Source: Trichomonas vaginalis G3 (taxonomy: Eukaryota > Parabasalia > Trichomonadida > Trichomonadidae). Taken from it: a stretch of 64,000 bases of DNA. The DNA lies in contig NC_067203.1 in the NCBI RefSeq assembly GCF_026262505.1, forward strand, positions 7,750,001 to 7,814,000, given 5' to 3'. Both the position numbers and the translations under genes were made by a program. The notes beneath the pieces were generated by a model. That model did no database searches and had not been told where the DNA came from. It was given only the letters and a program-made list of their open reading frames with translations. Below are positions 8,945 through 17,574 of this stretch, piece by piece (the stretch's first letter is position 1; every line of letters starts with the position of its first letter).

Positions 8945-9002
8945 AGCGTTTATTTTTCAAGCTTGACACCAAAGATGGCTCAGGTAGCTCTATAAGGTAA
9001 AT

Positions 9003-9415
9003 TGTCTTGTCCGAGTCCTTCTGGCATTCCGAGTCCTTCCTTCTGGCATTCCGAGTCCTTCCTTCCGACAGGAAAAGTCCTTCCTTCCGACAGGAAAAGT
9101 CCTTCCTTCCGACAGGAAAAGTTTTTCTTTCCGACAGGAAAAGTCCTTCCTTCCGACAGGAAAAGTCCTTCCTTCCGACAGGAAAAGTTTTTCTTTCCGA
9201 CAGGAAAAATTTTTTCTGTTGTCCGTCCGTAAACCATTCAAATTTTCGAAAATTGAGAACTTTTTGGCCGACCTTCAGAAAAAGTTTTTCCTTCCGACAG
9301 GAAAAGTTTTTCTTTCCGACAGGAAAAGTTTTTCTTTCCGACAGGAAGAGTTCTTCCTTCCAACAGGAAAAGTCCTTCCTTCCGACAGGAAAAGTTTTTC
9401 TTTCCGACAGGAAAA
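9003..9415. repeat. 22-bp tandem/dispersed repeat array in the Polinton
   Basis: Units of about 22 bases (CCTTCCTTCCGACAGGAAAA) recur with minor T/C variants in two blocks, about 9055-9210 and 9280-9415, separated by a unique spacer. Each unit has a small internal stem (TTTCC/GGAAA around GACA). The unit contains no stop in most frames and its length is not a multiple of three, so many overlapping frames stay open on both strands. None is supported as a gene. The array lies between two convergent gene groups. Confidence 0.9.
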
Positions 9416-9472
9416 TAACAGAGTATTTTGACAACTTCAAAGAAGCAGACTAAGACTCAAACACTTACATTT

Positions 9473-10254
9473 TTACGCTTGACTTTTTACAATTTGAACT
9501 TTGTTCGCGTAGATGTGAATTCTGAAAGAAGTATGAGGGTCTTGTATGACTTTGTACTTCTCCCATAGTTCATGTCTGTCAAACTTACCTGCCATGGACT
9601 CTTTCATAAGTTCCATGAAATCGTCTTCGGACAATCCGGGGAAAAGTACAATGTCAGTAAGTATTCTCTTTACATCCTTACTTAAACTCTTTGCTGTCTG
9701 TACACAAATGACAACTGAGATGTTAAAGTGTCTGAGCTTCTTAAGAATTCGACACATGTCTTGTTCTCTGTTCTTTAACAAAGGATGAGAGGCGAAATCA
9801 TCTAAGATAAGAAGACATCTGTGAGGGTAAGTCTTCCAATCGTAAGATTGCAATTTCTTCGAAATGTATTCTATCTCTTTCTGTTTGTTTCTGAAGTGTT
9901 TCTTCTCTAATATTCTCTGCATTTCTCATTTGGGTCTTTAAACTTAGAATTTATATACTCATTTATAGCATTGTACTTCAAAACTCTTCTTTGGTACTTC
10001 TTTATCCAATCTAACAACTCAGAGTCTTTTATACATACTAACTTAGACTTTTTTATAATATCTTTGAACGAATTTACGGTTTGGTCAAATTGACCAGAAG
10101 TACTACAAATGACTACTAACTCATAGAATGGGTTCTTCTCATCTAGTTCTTGTTGTTGTGCAGCCATTTTAAGATAAGTGAAAGTCTTACCCGACCCAGG
10201 CGGTGCAATTAGACCTGTTATACCATACAAATTCTGAGCATAAGAACTTGTCAT
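9473..10254 (-). pseudogene. Polinton packaging ATPase (FtsK/A32 type), not intact
   Basis: The N-terminal part carries the P-loop in GLIAPPGSGKTFTYLKMA (about residues 14-31). The C-terminal part carries the Walker B segment RCLLILDDFASHPLLKNREQ, followed by RHFNISVVICVQTAKSLSKD, a sensor-like strand typical of poxvirus A32-type genome-packaging ATPases. In Polintons this enzyme would pump DNA into the capsid. It lies on the minus strand with the helicase and capsid genes. The region is annotated as a fossil because it is not one continuous frame. Confidence 0.85.
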
Positions 10255-10385
10255 GTATGGGTTTTATCTGAGCATTTTCCAACTTCCTCTTGTTCTTATT
10301 TAAAAATTCTCAAATTTTTTGTCAATGTCAGCAAACTTTTTTTCTAACATATTTTTAGAAAAATTGAAATTTTTATCTTTTAGAA

Positions 10386-10831
10386 AATGTTAGCGATTTC
10401 GCTATCTATATTCGAGACAAGCTTTTCGACAGCAAAACATCTGTCGACCATAAAATCTTACAGTGTAAACAAGAAAAGGGGAATTTGTTCTAAAGTTCTG
10501 TTTCTGGGAATATGACAAGAACCATAAAACCTTAAGCAGAGAAGTCTTAAAATTTGTCAATGACAGACTTGTTGACAGAGATGACGCCTCTTGGAGAGAT
10601 GAAGTCCAACAAAACTTCTTAGAATGCAAAGAAGACACATGCGCTGTTCTTGAAGATGAAATAGAAAACAGAATAGAAGAGCTATTAAATGACAAAGCAC
10701 TTTTACAAAAATATGGTTCTGAGAAGTTTGACATAACTCCACCAGAAAAGAAGAAGAGAGAGAAGAAAGAAAAGAAAGTAGAAGAAGAGAAGAAAGAACC
10801 AGAGCCAGAGAAGGGGAGATATGACATGTAA
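10386..10831 (+). pseudogene. Remnant of a Polinton gene with Lys/Glu-rich C-terminus
   Basis: Coding-like sequence on the plus strand ends with a strongly charged tail (PPEKKKREKKEKKVEEEKK then EPEPEKGRYDM) before the stop at 10829-10831. An acidic helical stretch containing DASWRDEVQQNFLECKED precedes it. It lacks a usable start in the visible frame and appears degraded, so it is treated as part of the fossil. The family is unknown. It is convergent with the small gene at 10,889. Confidence 0.45.
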
Positions 10832-10888
10832 AAATAAAATTTTATTTTTAGAACATTTTCTGGGTCAATGTCAATGTTCTCTTCCTCT

Positions 10889-11269
10889 TTAGGAGGCAAA
10901 CACTGGCTTAGACTCTAAAATCTTTTTACCCAATTTACCTTGAACTTCAACTATCTTAGACTCATAATATTCATAGTCGTCTGCTTTCTTTGGTTCATAA
11001 GGTATAACAAGTTTGTATGCTTTGCCTTCTTTAAGGTTTGAAAACCTTCTGTCAAAACTTTCTTTGACTGTTAACAAACCTTCTATGTCTAAGTCTTCAA
11101 ATTTCGCACCATTTTTAGTCACAATAGCAAACTTAACTGGTTCGATGTTCCAAACTTTGTCAAATGTAGACTTTTCAAAATGGTAGAAGTAAACATTCAA
11201 ATATGTGAATGGGTCTAGTTCTTCTTTAAGTCCTGACATGTACTTGTTGACTGAGATGAATTTCGTCAT
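10889..11269 (-). CDS. Unknown Polinton protein (126 aa)
   Basis: The product starts MTKFISVNKYMSGLKEELDP and contains a compact alpha/beta pattern with VKFAIVTKNGAKFEDLDIEG and a C-terminal VEVQGKLGKKIL-like segment. The beta-strand pattern could suit a small nucleic-acid-binding (OB-like) fold next to the replication helicase, but this is only a suggestion. The leader, read on the minus strand, contains AATATTTTTTATCCG within 30 bases of ATG, the same T-run motif seen before other genes of the element. Confidence 0.5.
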   Translation of the reverse strand: MTKFISVNKYMSGLKEELDPFTYLNVYFYHFEKSTFDKVWNIEPVKFAIVTKNGAKFEDLDIEGLLTVKESFDRRFSNLKEGKAYKLVIPYEPKKADDYEYYESKIVEVQGKLGKKILESKPVFAS

Positions 11270-11305
11270 CTTTTCTATCGGATAAAAAATATTTTTTTTT
11301 AAAAT

Positions 11306-12301
11306 TTACTCAGAAAAATTTTTCTTTGTATATACACCATTCTGTACGTCTAAAAGACTTTTGACATTTGCCAAGAATGTTCGTTTAGACGCTGCCATAT
11401 AACCATACTCTTGACAATACTGTTTATACGAATCGTACAATGACCTTTCATCTAAACACTCAAAGTCAGTTTCATCTATAAACAGTTCATATACACTCTT
11501 GTTTGCTTCTAACAATGTTTGTCTCTCTTCGGTATGTGGAATTTGTCTTGGATTGAACTTAGAAATATCTAATGTCATGAAATATGAGAACAAGTGGTTG
11601 TAAAAGTTAGGTGTCAAAGTTTCTGCTAAGTCGTCAAAATATTCTGTATCTTGCATATGAGCTTCTGACGTTCTGACAACTACATATCTTCTGTCAGAAC
11701 TTTCTAACTTCATCGGAACGGCGTTGTTTGAAACCATGACGAAGTTTGCAACATTTTCGCAAACTCTTTGGTCTCTATACTTTCTTTCAACAACTCCAAC
11801 TTTGTCTGTTATAAGACTCTTCAAAGCATCTGAGTTTAAAACCTTTGTTGTATCTATACTTTGAAGTTCGTTACATACTATAAGTTTCATATTCTCTATT
11901 GAAGAGTTAAATTTACCGCAGATGTTTTCTAAGTTTGTCATATTCGGATTCGAATAGCCCTCTAACAGTTTGCATAAGATATCTGTAAAGAAAGTGTTCT
12001 TACCTGTTCCTTGTTTTCCAATTATGATGAGAGCAGTTTCATTTTTAGCACTTGGATGTTGTAAGATGTTTGCAAACCAACATAAGATATACTCATAGAC
12101 TCTTTCGTTTCCATTGCATATAATTTCTTTGACATGGTCTAACCAAGCTTCTATAACATTTTCTTTCCATTCTACTTGTTCGTATTTATATCCAGTGAAG
12201 ATAGAATAGAAGTTTGGAGATGGTGTATAAAACTTTATACCACGAACTGAAAAATCTTCTAACTTTGACAATAAGATATCCCAAGCATCTAACATCTTCA
12301 T
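11306..12301 (-). CDS. Superfamily 3 helicase (D5/primase-helicase type)
   Basis: The 331-residue protein shows the SF3 motif order. Walker A is GKQGTGKN (about 95-102), the Walker B region is KLIVCNEL (about 139-146), motif C is NFVMVSNN (about 186-193), and an arginine-finger-like SSDRRYVVV follows (about 201-209). The region after that (about 215-330) is helical and resembles the wing of D5-type viral helicases. SF3 helicases unwind viral replication forks. Here it would work with the element's own PolB. No primase domain is seen in this frame. It overlaps no neighbour and follows a 73-aa frame by 17 bases. Confidence 0.85.
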   Translation of the reverse strand: MKMLDAWDILLSKLEDFSVRGIKFYTPSPNFYSIFTGYKYEQVEWKENVIEAWLDHVKEIICNGNERVYEYILCWFANILQHPSAKNETALIIIGKQGTGKNTFFTDILCKLLEGYSNPNMTNLENICGKFNSSIENMKLIVCNELQSIDTTKVLNSDALKSLITDKVGVVERKYRDQRVCENVANFVMVSNNAVPMKLESSDRRYVVVRTSEAHMQDTEYFDDLAETLTPNFYNHLFSYFMTLDISKFNPRQIPHTEERQTLLEANKSVYELFIDETDFECLDERSLYDSYKQYCQEYGYMAASKRTFLANVKSLLDVQNGVYTKKNFSE

Positions 12302-12318
12302 ACCAACTTGTACGACTT

Positions 12319-12540
12319 TTATTTTCTTAAGTTTCTGTTACATTCTTGTTCTGAAACTATTGTCGCTCTTGGTTTGTTAAAGACAACATCCCATTCTTTC
12401 ATGACATAACATTCTGGGGCAGAGTCGACATAAATGACTAAACGTTTCAAATTCTCGACTGCTTTGTTATAGTCTCGAAATGGACACATATTTCTGAACG
12501 CTTGGAAGTCATAAAAATCTGAAACGTCTATTCTGTACAT
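12319..12540 (-). CDS. Small Polinton protein upstream of helicase (73 aa)
   Basis: A short frame (MYRIDVSDFYDFQAFRNM...) ends 17 bases before the helicase start on the same strand. The leader on the minus strand, AATATTTTTTTTTATTTT, directly precedes its ATG, which supports real expression. The family is unknown. It may be a separate small protein, or coding sequence functionally linked to the helicase. Confidence 0.45.
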   Translation of the reverse strand: MYRIDVSDFYDFQAFRNMCPFRDYNKAVENLKRLVIYVDSAPECYVMKEWDVVFNKPRATIVSEQECNRNLRK

Positions 12541-12568
12541 TTTTATAAAAATAAAAAAAAATATTTTT

Positions 12569-12862
12569 TTATTCTTGAGCTATTTGTTGCATTTGTTCCA
12601 TTTGTTGCATTTGTTGTTCTTGAGCTATTTGTTGTTGAAGTTGTTCTTGTAGTACAATACTTTCACCAGTTGCATCTTCCAATTCGAAACTTTCTGCCGT
12701 CATTGACAAATACATAGGACATAAAAGTTTTACAGGAACAAAGTTTGCGTCAACTAAGGTTAAGTTTATGTTTGCCAAAGTGTTTGAGTTCACTAAAGCT
12801 GAAAACTCTGCATTCGAATGAACAATAGGCAAACCAGCAGAGAAAGTGTTGTTTATACGCAT
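12569..12862 (-). CDS. Small Polinton protein with Gln-rich coiled-coil tail (97 aa)
   Basis: Residues 1-65 look beta-rich (NLTLVDANFVPVKLLCPMYL). The last 30 residues are almost only Gln, Glu and Met (EQQMQQMEQMQQIAQE), which predicts a coiled coil. Its start overlaps the end of the upstream gene (12,853) by ten bases, so the two are probably co-expressed. A virion accessory or scaffold role next to the capsid genes is possible but unproven. Confidence 0.5.
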   Translation of the reverse strand: MRINNTFSAGLPIVHSNAEFSALVNSNTLANINLTLVDANFVPVKLLCPMYLSMTAESFELEDATGESIVLQEQLQQQIAQEQQMQQMEQMQQIAQE

Positions 12863-13374
12863 GAGTATCTTTGGTCATAGTAGTTTCTGTCGACATTCGA
12901 ATAGCACTTTGAACCTAAGTTTGAAACAATATATAAAATAGGTGTACTTAAAGTCAATGGAATAGACATTCCTTGTATGACACCTTTTCCTGTTATAGGA
13001 AACTGTTGGTAGTAAAAACCAGATATAAGTTTTGTATTATAGCTCATATCGTTTATACTAAACTCAGTCGGACATCCAAACATAATGAAACCTGCTCTAG
13101 TTGCAGCACATGTTACATCCGTCCTTAAAGTATTAAATAAGTCAACAAAACCTGTTGGTGGTATATCTGAGTAAGTATCTTCAAAGGAGTATTTTTTACC
13201 ATTCACAACAATAAAATCTTCTGGTGTCAAAAGAGCAAAACAGGCTTTAGTCGTCATTGTGTTTAAGGTCAGTTTACAATATCGTCCTTGAGGACTTTGT
13301 AAGTTTGTTGTTATAGAATTATATGACTCAGGGTTTTTAGTCGTAATAGTATAAACCACTATGTCTTCTGCCAT
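12853..13374 (-). CDS. Candidate minor capsid (penton-like) protein
   Basis: The 173-residue protein is predicted to be almost all beta strands, with short loops and no catalytic motif (ITTNLQSPQGRYCKLTLNT, then GFIMFGCPTEFSINDMSYN, then GVIQGMSIPLTLSTPILYIV). Its length and beta-rich make-up suit a single-jelly-roll minor capsid protein, which in Polintons is encoded near the major capsid gene, as here. The assignment rests on size, composition and neighbourhood, not on a recognised motif. Confidence 0.5.
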   Translation of the reverse strand: MAEDIVVYTITTKNPESYNSITTNLQSPQGRYCKLTLNTMTTKACFALLTPEDFIVVNGKKYSFEDTYSDIPPTGFVDLFNTLRTDVTCAATRAGFIMFGCPTEFSINDMSYNTKLISGFYYQQFPITGKGVIQGMSIPLTLSTPILYIVSNLGSKCYSNVDRNYYDQRYSCV

Positions 13375-13378
13375 TTAC

Positions 13379-13960
13379 TTAGCAAGTAAATTTTAATGAA
13401 ATGTTGTGGTCGTCAAATATTTTTATGACGTCTGGGAAACTATATTTTAAGTTCAACGTCTCACCTCCTTTCATAACATATATCTTGTCAATGACATTAT
13501 ATGAAACACCACAGCAAGCAATGTCAGGTTCTATTTCTTTGATGTTTATATCGTCTGCCTCTGTCAAAAGTTTCAATAGTTCTTTCAAAATTTCATGAGG
13601 TGCGATGACATATGAGTTCACTTTTACAGGGTTGTGCTCAACCAAGTTTAACATTATACCCAAAGCTTGACAAATCTTCTCCTGAGTTTTAAGTTTGTCT
13701 TTAAGTTGTTGGTAGTCGTTTCGAATATCTGCAACAGAACTTAAGTCTCTGCTAACTTCAGGATATGTTGGTTGTTCTTTTACAGGAACTATTGTTATAC
13801 CATCTTCGTCTTCGTATGGTTTCCCCACTTCAACATCTCTGTCTTTGACATTGACAACAACACTTTGACTGTTTGTTTGAGTTGGTGAATTTAACTTCAC
13901 ATCTGCCACCGCCATTAAACCTTTTGAAACACTTACGCTTCTATTTTTCGGAAATGACAT
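13379..13960 (-). CDS. Unknown Polinton protein (193 aa), divergent with 13,979 gene
   Basis: The start at 13,960 (MSFPKNRSVSVSKGLMAV) is preferred over a longer in-frame extension, because that extension would run back through the opposing gene. The protein has a disordered basic N-terminus, a coiled-coil-like stretch (RNDYQQLKDKLKTQEKI, about residues 80-97) and a C-terminal alpha/beta part. It shares an 18-bp divergent gap with the plus-strand gene starting at 13,979, so one very short sequence must serve both starts. The function is unknown, and a morphogenesis role is suggested only by position. Confidence 0.5.
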   Translation of the reverse strand: MSFPKNRSVSVSKGLMAVADVKLNSPTQTNSQSVVVNVKDRDVEVGKPYEDEDGITIVPVKEQPTYPEVSRDLSSVADIRNDYQQLKDKLKTQEKICQALGIMLNLVEHNPVKVNSYVIAPHEILKELLKLLTEADDINIKEIEPDIACCGVSYNVIDKIYVMKGGETLNLKYSFPDVIKIFDDHNISLKFTC

Positions 13961-13978
13961 TTTACTTAGAATAAAAAG

Positions 13979-14398
13979 ATGGACGTATTTGAGTATCTCT
14001 TCGAATTGAAGCAAAACAAAGTTTACACACACAAACAATACAAGTTCATTGACAGAGTAGTTCTTTACACAAACAATGGAAAATGTTATAGAATAGCAGT
14101 CTTTGCTGAACCAAAATATTTTCATAAAGCAAAGAAAGTTGGTATAACTGAAATGGTGAAAGTTCTTGACGTTGACAAAAATATAACAACAAAACTGACC
14201 GATATTTCTAAAGGTAAGTTTTTAATACAATATTATATCAAAACTGGCGTACTGTCAATATTTGACGGAGAGAAGTCAGTTCAAGAACAACTTACTGACC
14301 TGCTGCCAAAATCTGCTCGATGGAAGCTGTCGTTATACCAATCTGAGGAGCCCCAGCAGGTTTCATCGAACGAATCTTCAAAAGAGCATCTTCCGTGA
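13979..14398 (+). CDS. Unknown Polinton protein (139 aa) overlapping capsid 3' end
   Basis: The frame encodes MDVFEYLFELKQNKVYTHKQ and continues as a compact alpha/beta protein, ending in a Ser/Glu-rich tail. Its last about 107 bases overlap the 3' end of the major capsid gene on the opposite strand, so the tail may be constrained by the capsid sequence. Close divergent spacing from the 13,960 gene supports expression. No family is recognised. Confidence 0.45.
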   Translation: MDVFEYLFELKQNKVYTHKQYKFIDRVVLYTNNGKCYRIAVFAEPKYFHKAKKVGITEMVKVLDVDKNITTKLTDISKGKFLIQYYIKTGVLSIFDGEKSVQEQLTDLLPKSARWKLSLYQSEEPQQVSSNESSKEHLP

Positions 14399-15941
14399 AA
14401 AGTGCTATTGGTTTTGTAAACTTCTTTGCTTTCAATTCATCTGGACCGTCTCTGTCACCAGTATATTGTATTTGAACTGTACCAACAGTTGAAATACCAC
14501 CCATAAAGTCTTCTGAGTCAGCAAATGGAATGCCAAGCCAAAAGTTTGAACGGTCTCCATTTGTATATTGAGTTTTTTGAGCTCCTGCATGAGTCCATAC
14601 TTTCACATATGGCATAATAGAACTTTGCATTTCAGGGTTAATGGTTGTTGTGAAGTTGTTGTTAAAGTTCATAGCATCTAATGTCAAGTTGTATGACCTC
14701 ATATCCTCAACTGTAGAATATTCTTCTCTTGGATAGTATTTGCCATCTATGTTTATATGATATTTAATACCGGGGTTGTAGAAACAAGAATAGTCATTTA
14801 TAGTTCGTCTGAACAGTACAAACATAGTATCTGCATGTTTCATTGCAGTTGTTAAGGCAATATCTGTTCTTGCACCTGGGTCAGCACTTTGGTTTCCAAC
14901 TTCACCTGCAAAGTCTTTGACAGATATTTGGTGTATAGGGAACATAAGTGGAACTGCAATATATTTGGCAGCTAAAGCATTTGAAATATCTGGGTCCAAC
15001 ATATAGACTGCAAGTCTGCTTTCTATTCTCTTGCATTCAAATTTTTCGCATGTGAACTTAACTGGGTCCCAAGCAGTTCCAGCAGCATTGAAGTAGTAGT
15101 TTACTTCAGTGTTGAGGTTTGAGAAACCAAAGTCTAAGTCAACTTTGTCTTTGCAAAATTCGGCGAATGACGTTTGATTTGTTCCCTTTACGTCTGTAAG
15201 AGTGAATGGGTCTTGTGTTGGTGCAATGACTAAGTTATTTTTGCTTGGAGTAAGTTCGATAGAAATTTTTCCTGCCCAGTTTGGCAAGTATCTTAAAAAC
15301 CTGAAGATGAGGAAAGATGACAAAGGAACTCTAAGTTTCAATTTTACTTTGGTTACTGCTGCTGCAGTTTGTCCAGAAAGGTCAACATAAACTCCTGGAA
15401 CGTTGGGGTCAAGTCTTCTTATTTTCTCAATAGTTGCATACTGGTCTGTTTGTTCTCTAGCTTGTGGTTGTACTGAGTTTCTCAAAGCGAACCATTCATA
15501 GTTTGCCCATGTTACTGTTTGAACTAAATCAGAGTTAGAATATATCTTATATCCCATGAAAACTTCTGGAGCATATTGGTATCCGACATAGAAAATTCCA
15601 TTGCAACCTTTCTTGTCAGACAACTTGGCAGAAGGTTTTATTTCAATGTCTTGTTCCACGTATAAGAAAGAGTTGTCAATAGAAATTATATGAAACCTGT
15701 CGCAAGCAATATCTACTGTTGTTGAAGAACCTTCTCCAAACTCACCTACGTTTCCATAAGAAACAGCAGTTGTATATTCGTAAGTTCCAGGAACTATTTC
15801 TGACCTTCTAATGGCATTGTCGCATTCGTTATACCATTCGGAAACATTTCCATTCATAGCATCCAAAACTGTTGGCGTTATATTCTGAGCGGCGTACATT
15901 TCATATGGGTAAAAATATAGAATAGTTGTCAAGTTCTTCAT
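14292..15941 (-). CDS. Polinton major capsid protein (double jelly-roll)
   Basis: The protein is about 549 residues, the usual length for Polinton major capsid proteins. It has long runs of beta strands, including VDIACDRFHIISIDNSFLYV and LRVPLSSFLIFRFLRYLPNW, and a hydrophobic LMFPIHQISVKDFAG segment in the second half. In this family the trimer forms hexagonal capsomers. The start at 15,941 (MKNLTTILYFYPYEMYAAQN) is chosen because the upstream in-frame stretch is only 25-bp-repeat sequence. The leader GGGTCATTTACACTCATTG lies just before ATG and recurs at 7493 and 16,461. It is part of the fossil element. Confidence 0.85.
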   Translation of the reverse strand: MKNLTTILYFYPYEMYAAQNITPTVLDAMNGNVSEWYNECDNAIRRSEIVPGTYEYTTAVSYGNVGEFGEGSSTTVDIACDRFHIISIDNSFLYVEQDIEIKPSAKLSDKKGCNGIFYVGYQYAPEVFMGYKIYSNSDLVQTVTWANYEWFALRNSVQPQAREQTDQYATIEKIRRLDPNVPGVYVDLSGQTAAAVTKVKLKLRVPLSSFLIFRFLRYLPNWAGKISIELTPSKNNLVIAPTQDPFTLTDVKGTNQTSFAEFCKDKVDLDFGFSNLNTEVNYYFNAAGTAWDPVKFTCEKFECKRIESRLAVYMLDPDISNALAAKYIAVPLMFPIHQISVKDFAGEVGNQSADPGARTDIALTTAMKHADTMFVLFRRTINDYSCFYNPGIKYHINIDGKYYPREEYSTVEDMRSYNLTLDAMNFNNNFTTTINPEMQSSIMPYVKVWTHAGAQKTQYTNGDRSNFWLGIPFADSEDFMGGISTVGTVQIQYTGDRDGPDELKAKKFTKPIALFTEDALLKIRSMKPAGAPQIGITTASIEQILAAGQ

Positions 15942-16040
15942 CGTCAATGAGTGTAAATGACCCAAAATATATTTTAGGTGAAGAGGTGAGATCTCACCTG
16001 TTTTCTCACCTCTTTTCTCACCCTCTTGAATTTTCATGAA
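15942..16040 (-). promoter_or_regulatory. Leader module of the capsid gene (palindromic, copy 4)
   Basis: Read on the minus strand: GAGGTGAGAAAA repeats, a 16-bp palindrome AGGTGAGATCTCACCT (15,984-15,999), CACCTAAAATATATTTT, then GGGTCATTTACACTCATTG ending just before the capsid ATG. TCATTT inside it resembles the trichomonad initiator. Copies at 6200, 7258-7515 and 16,395 show that the block has been duplicated within the element. Confidence 0.65.
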
Positions 16041-16054
16041 TTTCATCGTAAAGA

Positions 16055-16395
16055 CTTTGTCATGAACTTTCTTGTCAATGTTTTGTAAAGACTTTGTTGA
16101 GACTTCTTTGTAAAGACTTCTTTGTAAAGACTTCTTTGTAAAGACTTTGTTGAGACTTCTTTGTAAAGACTTCTTTGTTGAGACTTTGTCATCTAATTTC
16201 TCATGAACTTTCTTGTCAATGTTTTGTTGAGACTTTGTCATCTAATTTCTCATGAACTTTCTTCGTCAATGTTTTGTTGAGACTTCTTCATCTAATTTCA
16301 CATGAACTTTCTTGTCTATGTTTTGTCAAGTTCTTCATCGTAAAGACTTTGTTGAGACTTCTTCATCTATGTTTTTGTCAAGAAAGTTAGTAGTA
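16055..16395. repeat. 25-bp-type degenerate repeats upstream of the capsid leader
   Basis: Mixed units of GTTGAGACTTCTTTGTAAAG and GTCATGAACTTTCTTGTC are scattered through this stretch. They are the same words that build the large array at 17,575-18,460. They explain the repetitive lysine/serine-rich N-terminal extension that is otherwise open in front of the capsid protein. Confidence 0.85.
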
Positions 16396-16500
16396 TATAT
16401 GGGGTGAAAAAACAGGTGAGAAAACAGGTGAGATCTCACCTCTTCACCTAAAATATATTTTTGGGTCATTTACACTCATTGACGATGAAATCATGTCAAG
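16395..16500 (+). promoter_or_regulatory. Palindromic leader module, copy 5
   Basis: Plus-oriented copy: ACAGGTGAGAAAACAGG, palindrome at 16,427-16,442, CACCTAAAATATATTTT, then GGGTCATTTACACTCATTG at about 16,463. No long plus-strand frame follows, so this is an orphan copy. It faces the 3' end of the minus-strand gene at 16,511. Confidence 0.6.
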
Positions 16501-16510
16501 TTCTTCATCG

Positions 16511-17470
16511 TCAATGTTTTGTTGAGACTTCTTCACTACTTTCACTTTGTTCTACTCTTCTCTTCTTCTTTGGTGTCGCTTTTGGTAACTTGCCCTCTGC
16601 TTCAAGTTGTTGTTGCTGAACTATTTCTTCCATGTCTGGTTGTATCTGAACTTCTTCCTGTGGAGTTTCTTGTACCTCATCTGATGGCATTTCATATATT
16701 CCGAGACCGTTTTCAACAAGTTCCCTATCTAAGTCATCCGGACTCATAAACCTTTCTTCTTTCGTTCCGTCTCTATTTTTTACGCTTTTCATTACCTTTT
16801 GCATAGCCGCGTCGTTATTTTTACTTTCTTGTGCTAAGTTTTCATACTGTACGGTTTGGTTCTGCAACTGTAAAAGTTTTTCTGCCTTTACATTTGCTTC
16901 AACTTCTTTTTTATACTCATCGCTATCCACATATGTCTTCAGGGCTTTTTGTTTTATCTCTTCATCTTTCAGTACTTTATATCGAGTAGTATGGTTTTTC
17001 AAATTTATGACATCTTGTTCCATTTTTGCTACTTCTGCTGCTTTTTCTGACACTTTTTTCGCATATTCCTCTGTACTTAGTTCTTTCAGTTGTTCTTCTT
17101 TCTTCTTTTTCTCTATTTTTAACTCATTGAGTTTCTTTGTGTGTCTGTCATATTCTAGTTTCTTTTCGTTTTCACATATTTGCTTCTGTATGTCTATGTT
17201 TGACTTTTTGACATCTGCTATTTGATTTTTGAGTGAACTCAAATTCATTTGACTTTGAGGGTTATAGCCTGCCATTTTCGCTAAAAGTGCCGCTCTTAAA
17301 CCTCCACTCTGTGCACCAATGACTCGGTTTAAAAGCATAGGATTGCTTGACATTTGTTGCAACATAGTGGGGTCATTCAGCATTTGTTGTTGCAACTGTT
17401 GTTGTGGTGTTAGTCTTACTATTGGATGTTTCAATGCTCTCTTCCTCTTACGTATATTCTTACGTGGCAT
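16511..17470 (-). CDS. Coiled-coil Polinton protein with basic N-terminus (319 aa)
   Basis: The start MPRKNIRKRKRALKHP is strongly basic and would suit DNA binding or nuclear import. A Gln/Met-rich stretch (residues about 23-50) and a long coiled coil (about 78-215, rich in Lys/Glu with SEKAAEVAKMEQDVINLK) follow. The C-terminus is acidic and disordered and ends with a basic KKKRRVEQSESSEE segment. No enzyme motif is present. The architecture could suit a core, scaffold or terminal protein. It is the rightmost gene of the element. The last codons run into the 25-bp repeat vocabulary. Confidence 0.6.
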   Translation of the reverse strand: MPRKNIRKRKRALKHPIVRLTPQQQLQQQMLNDPTMLQQMSSNPMLLNRVIGAQSGGLRAALLAKMAGYNPQSQMNLSSLKNQIADVKKSNIDIQKQICENEKKLEYDRHTKKLNELKIEKKKKEEQLKELSTEEYAKKVSEKAAEVAKMEQDVINLKNHTTRYKVLKDEEIKQKALKTYVDSDEYKKEVEANVKAEKLLQLQNQTVQYENLAQESKNNDAAMQKVMKSVKNRDGTKEERFMSPDDLDRELVENGLGIYEMPSDEVQETPQEEVQIQPDMEEIVQQQQLEAEGKLPKATPKKKRRVEQSESSEEVSTKH

Positions 17471-17574
17471 TTTAAGTGAAGATAAAAAGCGGCTTTTGAC
17501 AGATGTTTATATGACACTTTCTCCGGTTTATAGGACCTCTCTCATATTCTATCTTATCGTATCTAAAATCATCG

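Noticed and set aside
9002-9453. Several overlapping frames of 70-178 residues on both strands
   Set aside because: They follow the 22-bp repeat, whose length and lack of stops keep many frames open. No leader or independent coding signal supports them.
15942-16241. N-terminal extension of the capsid frame
   Set aside because: It consists of the leader module and 25-bp repeat words. The conserved capsid start and leader place the ATG at 15,941.
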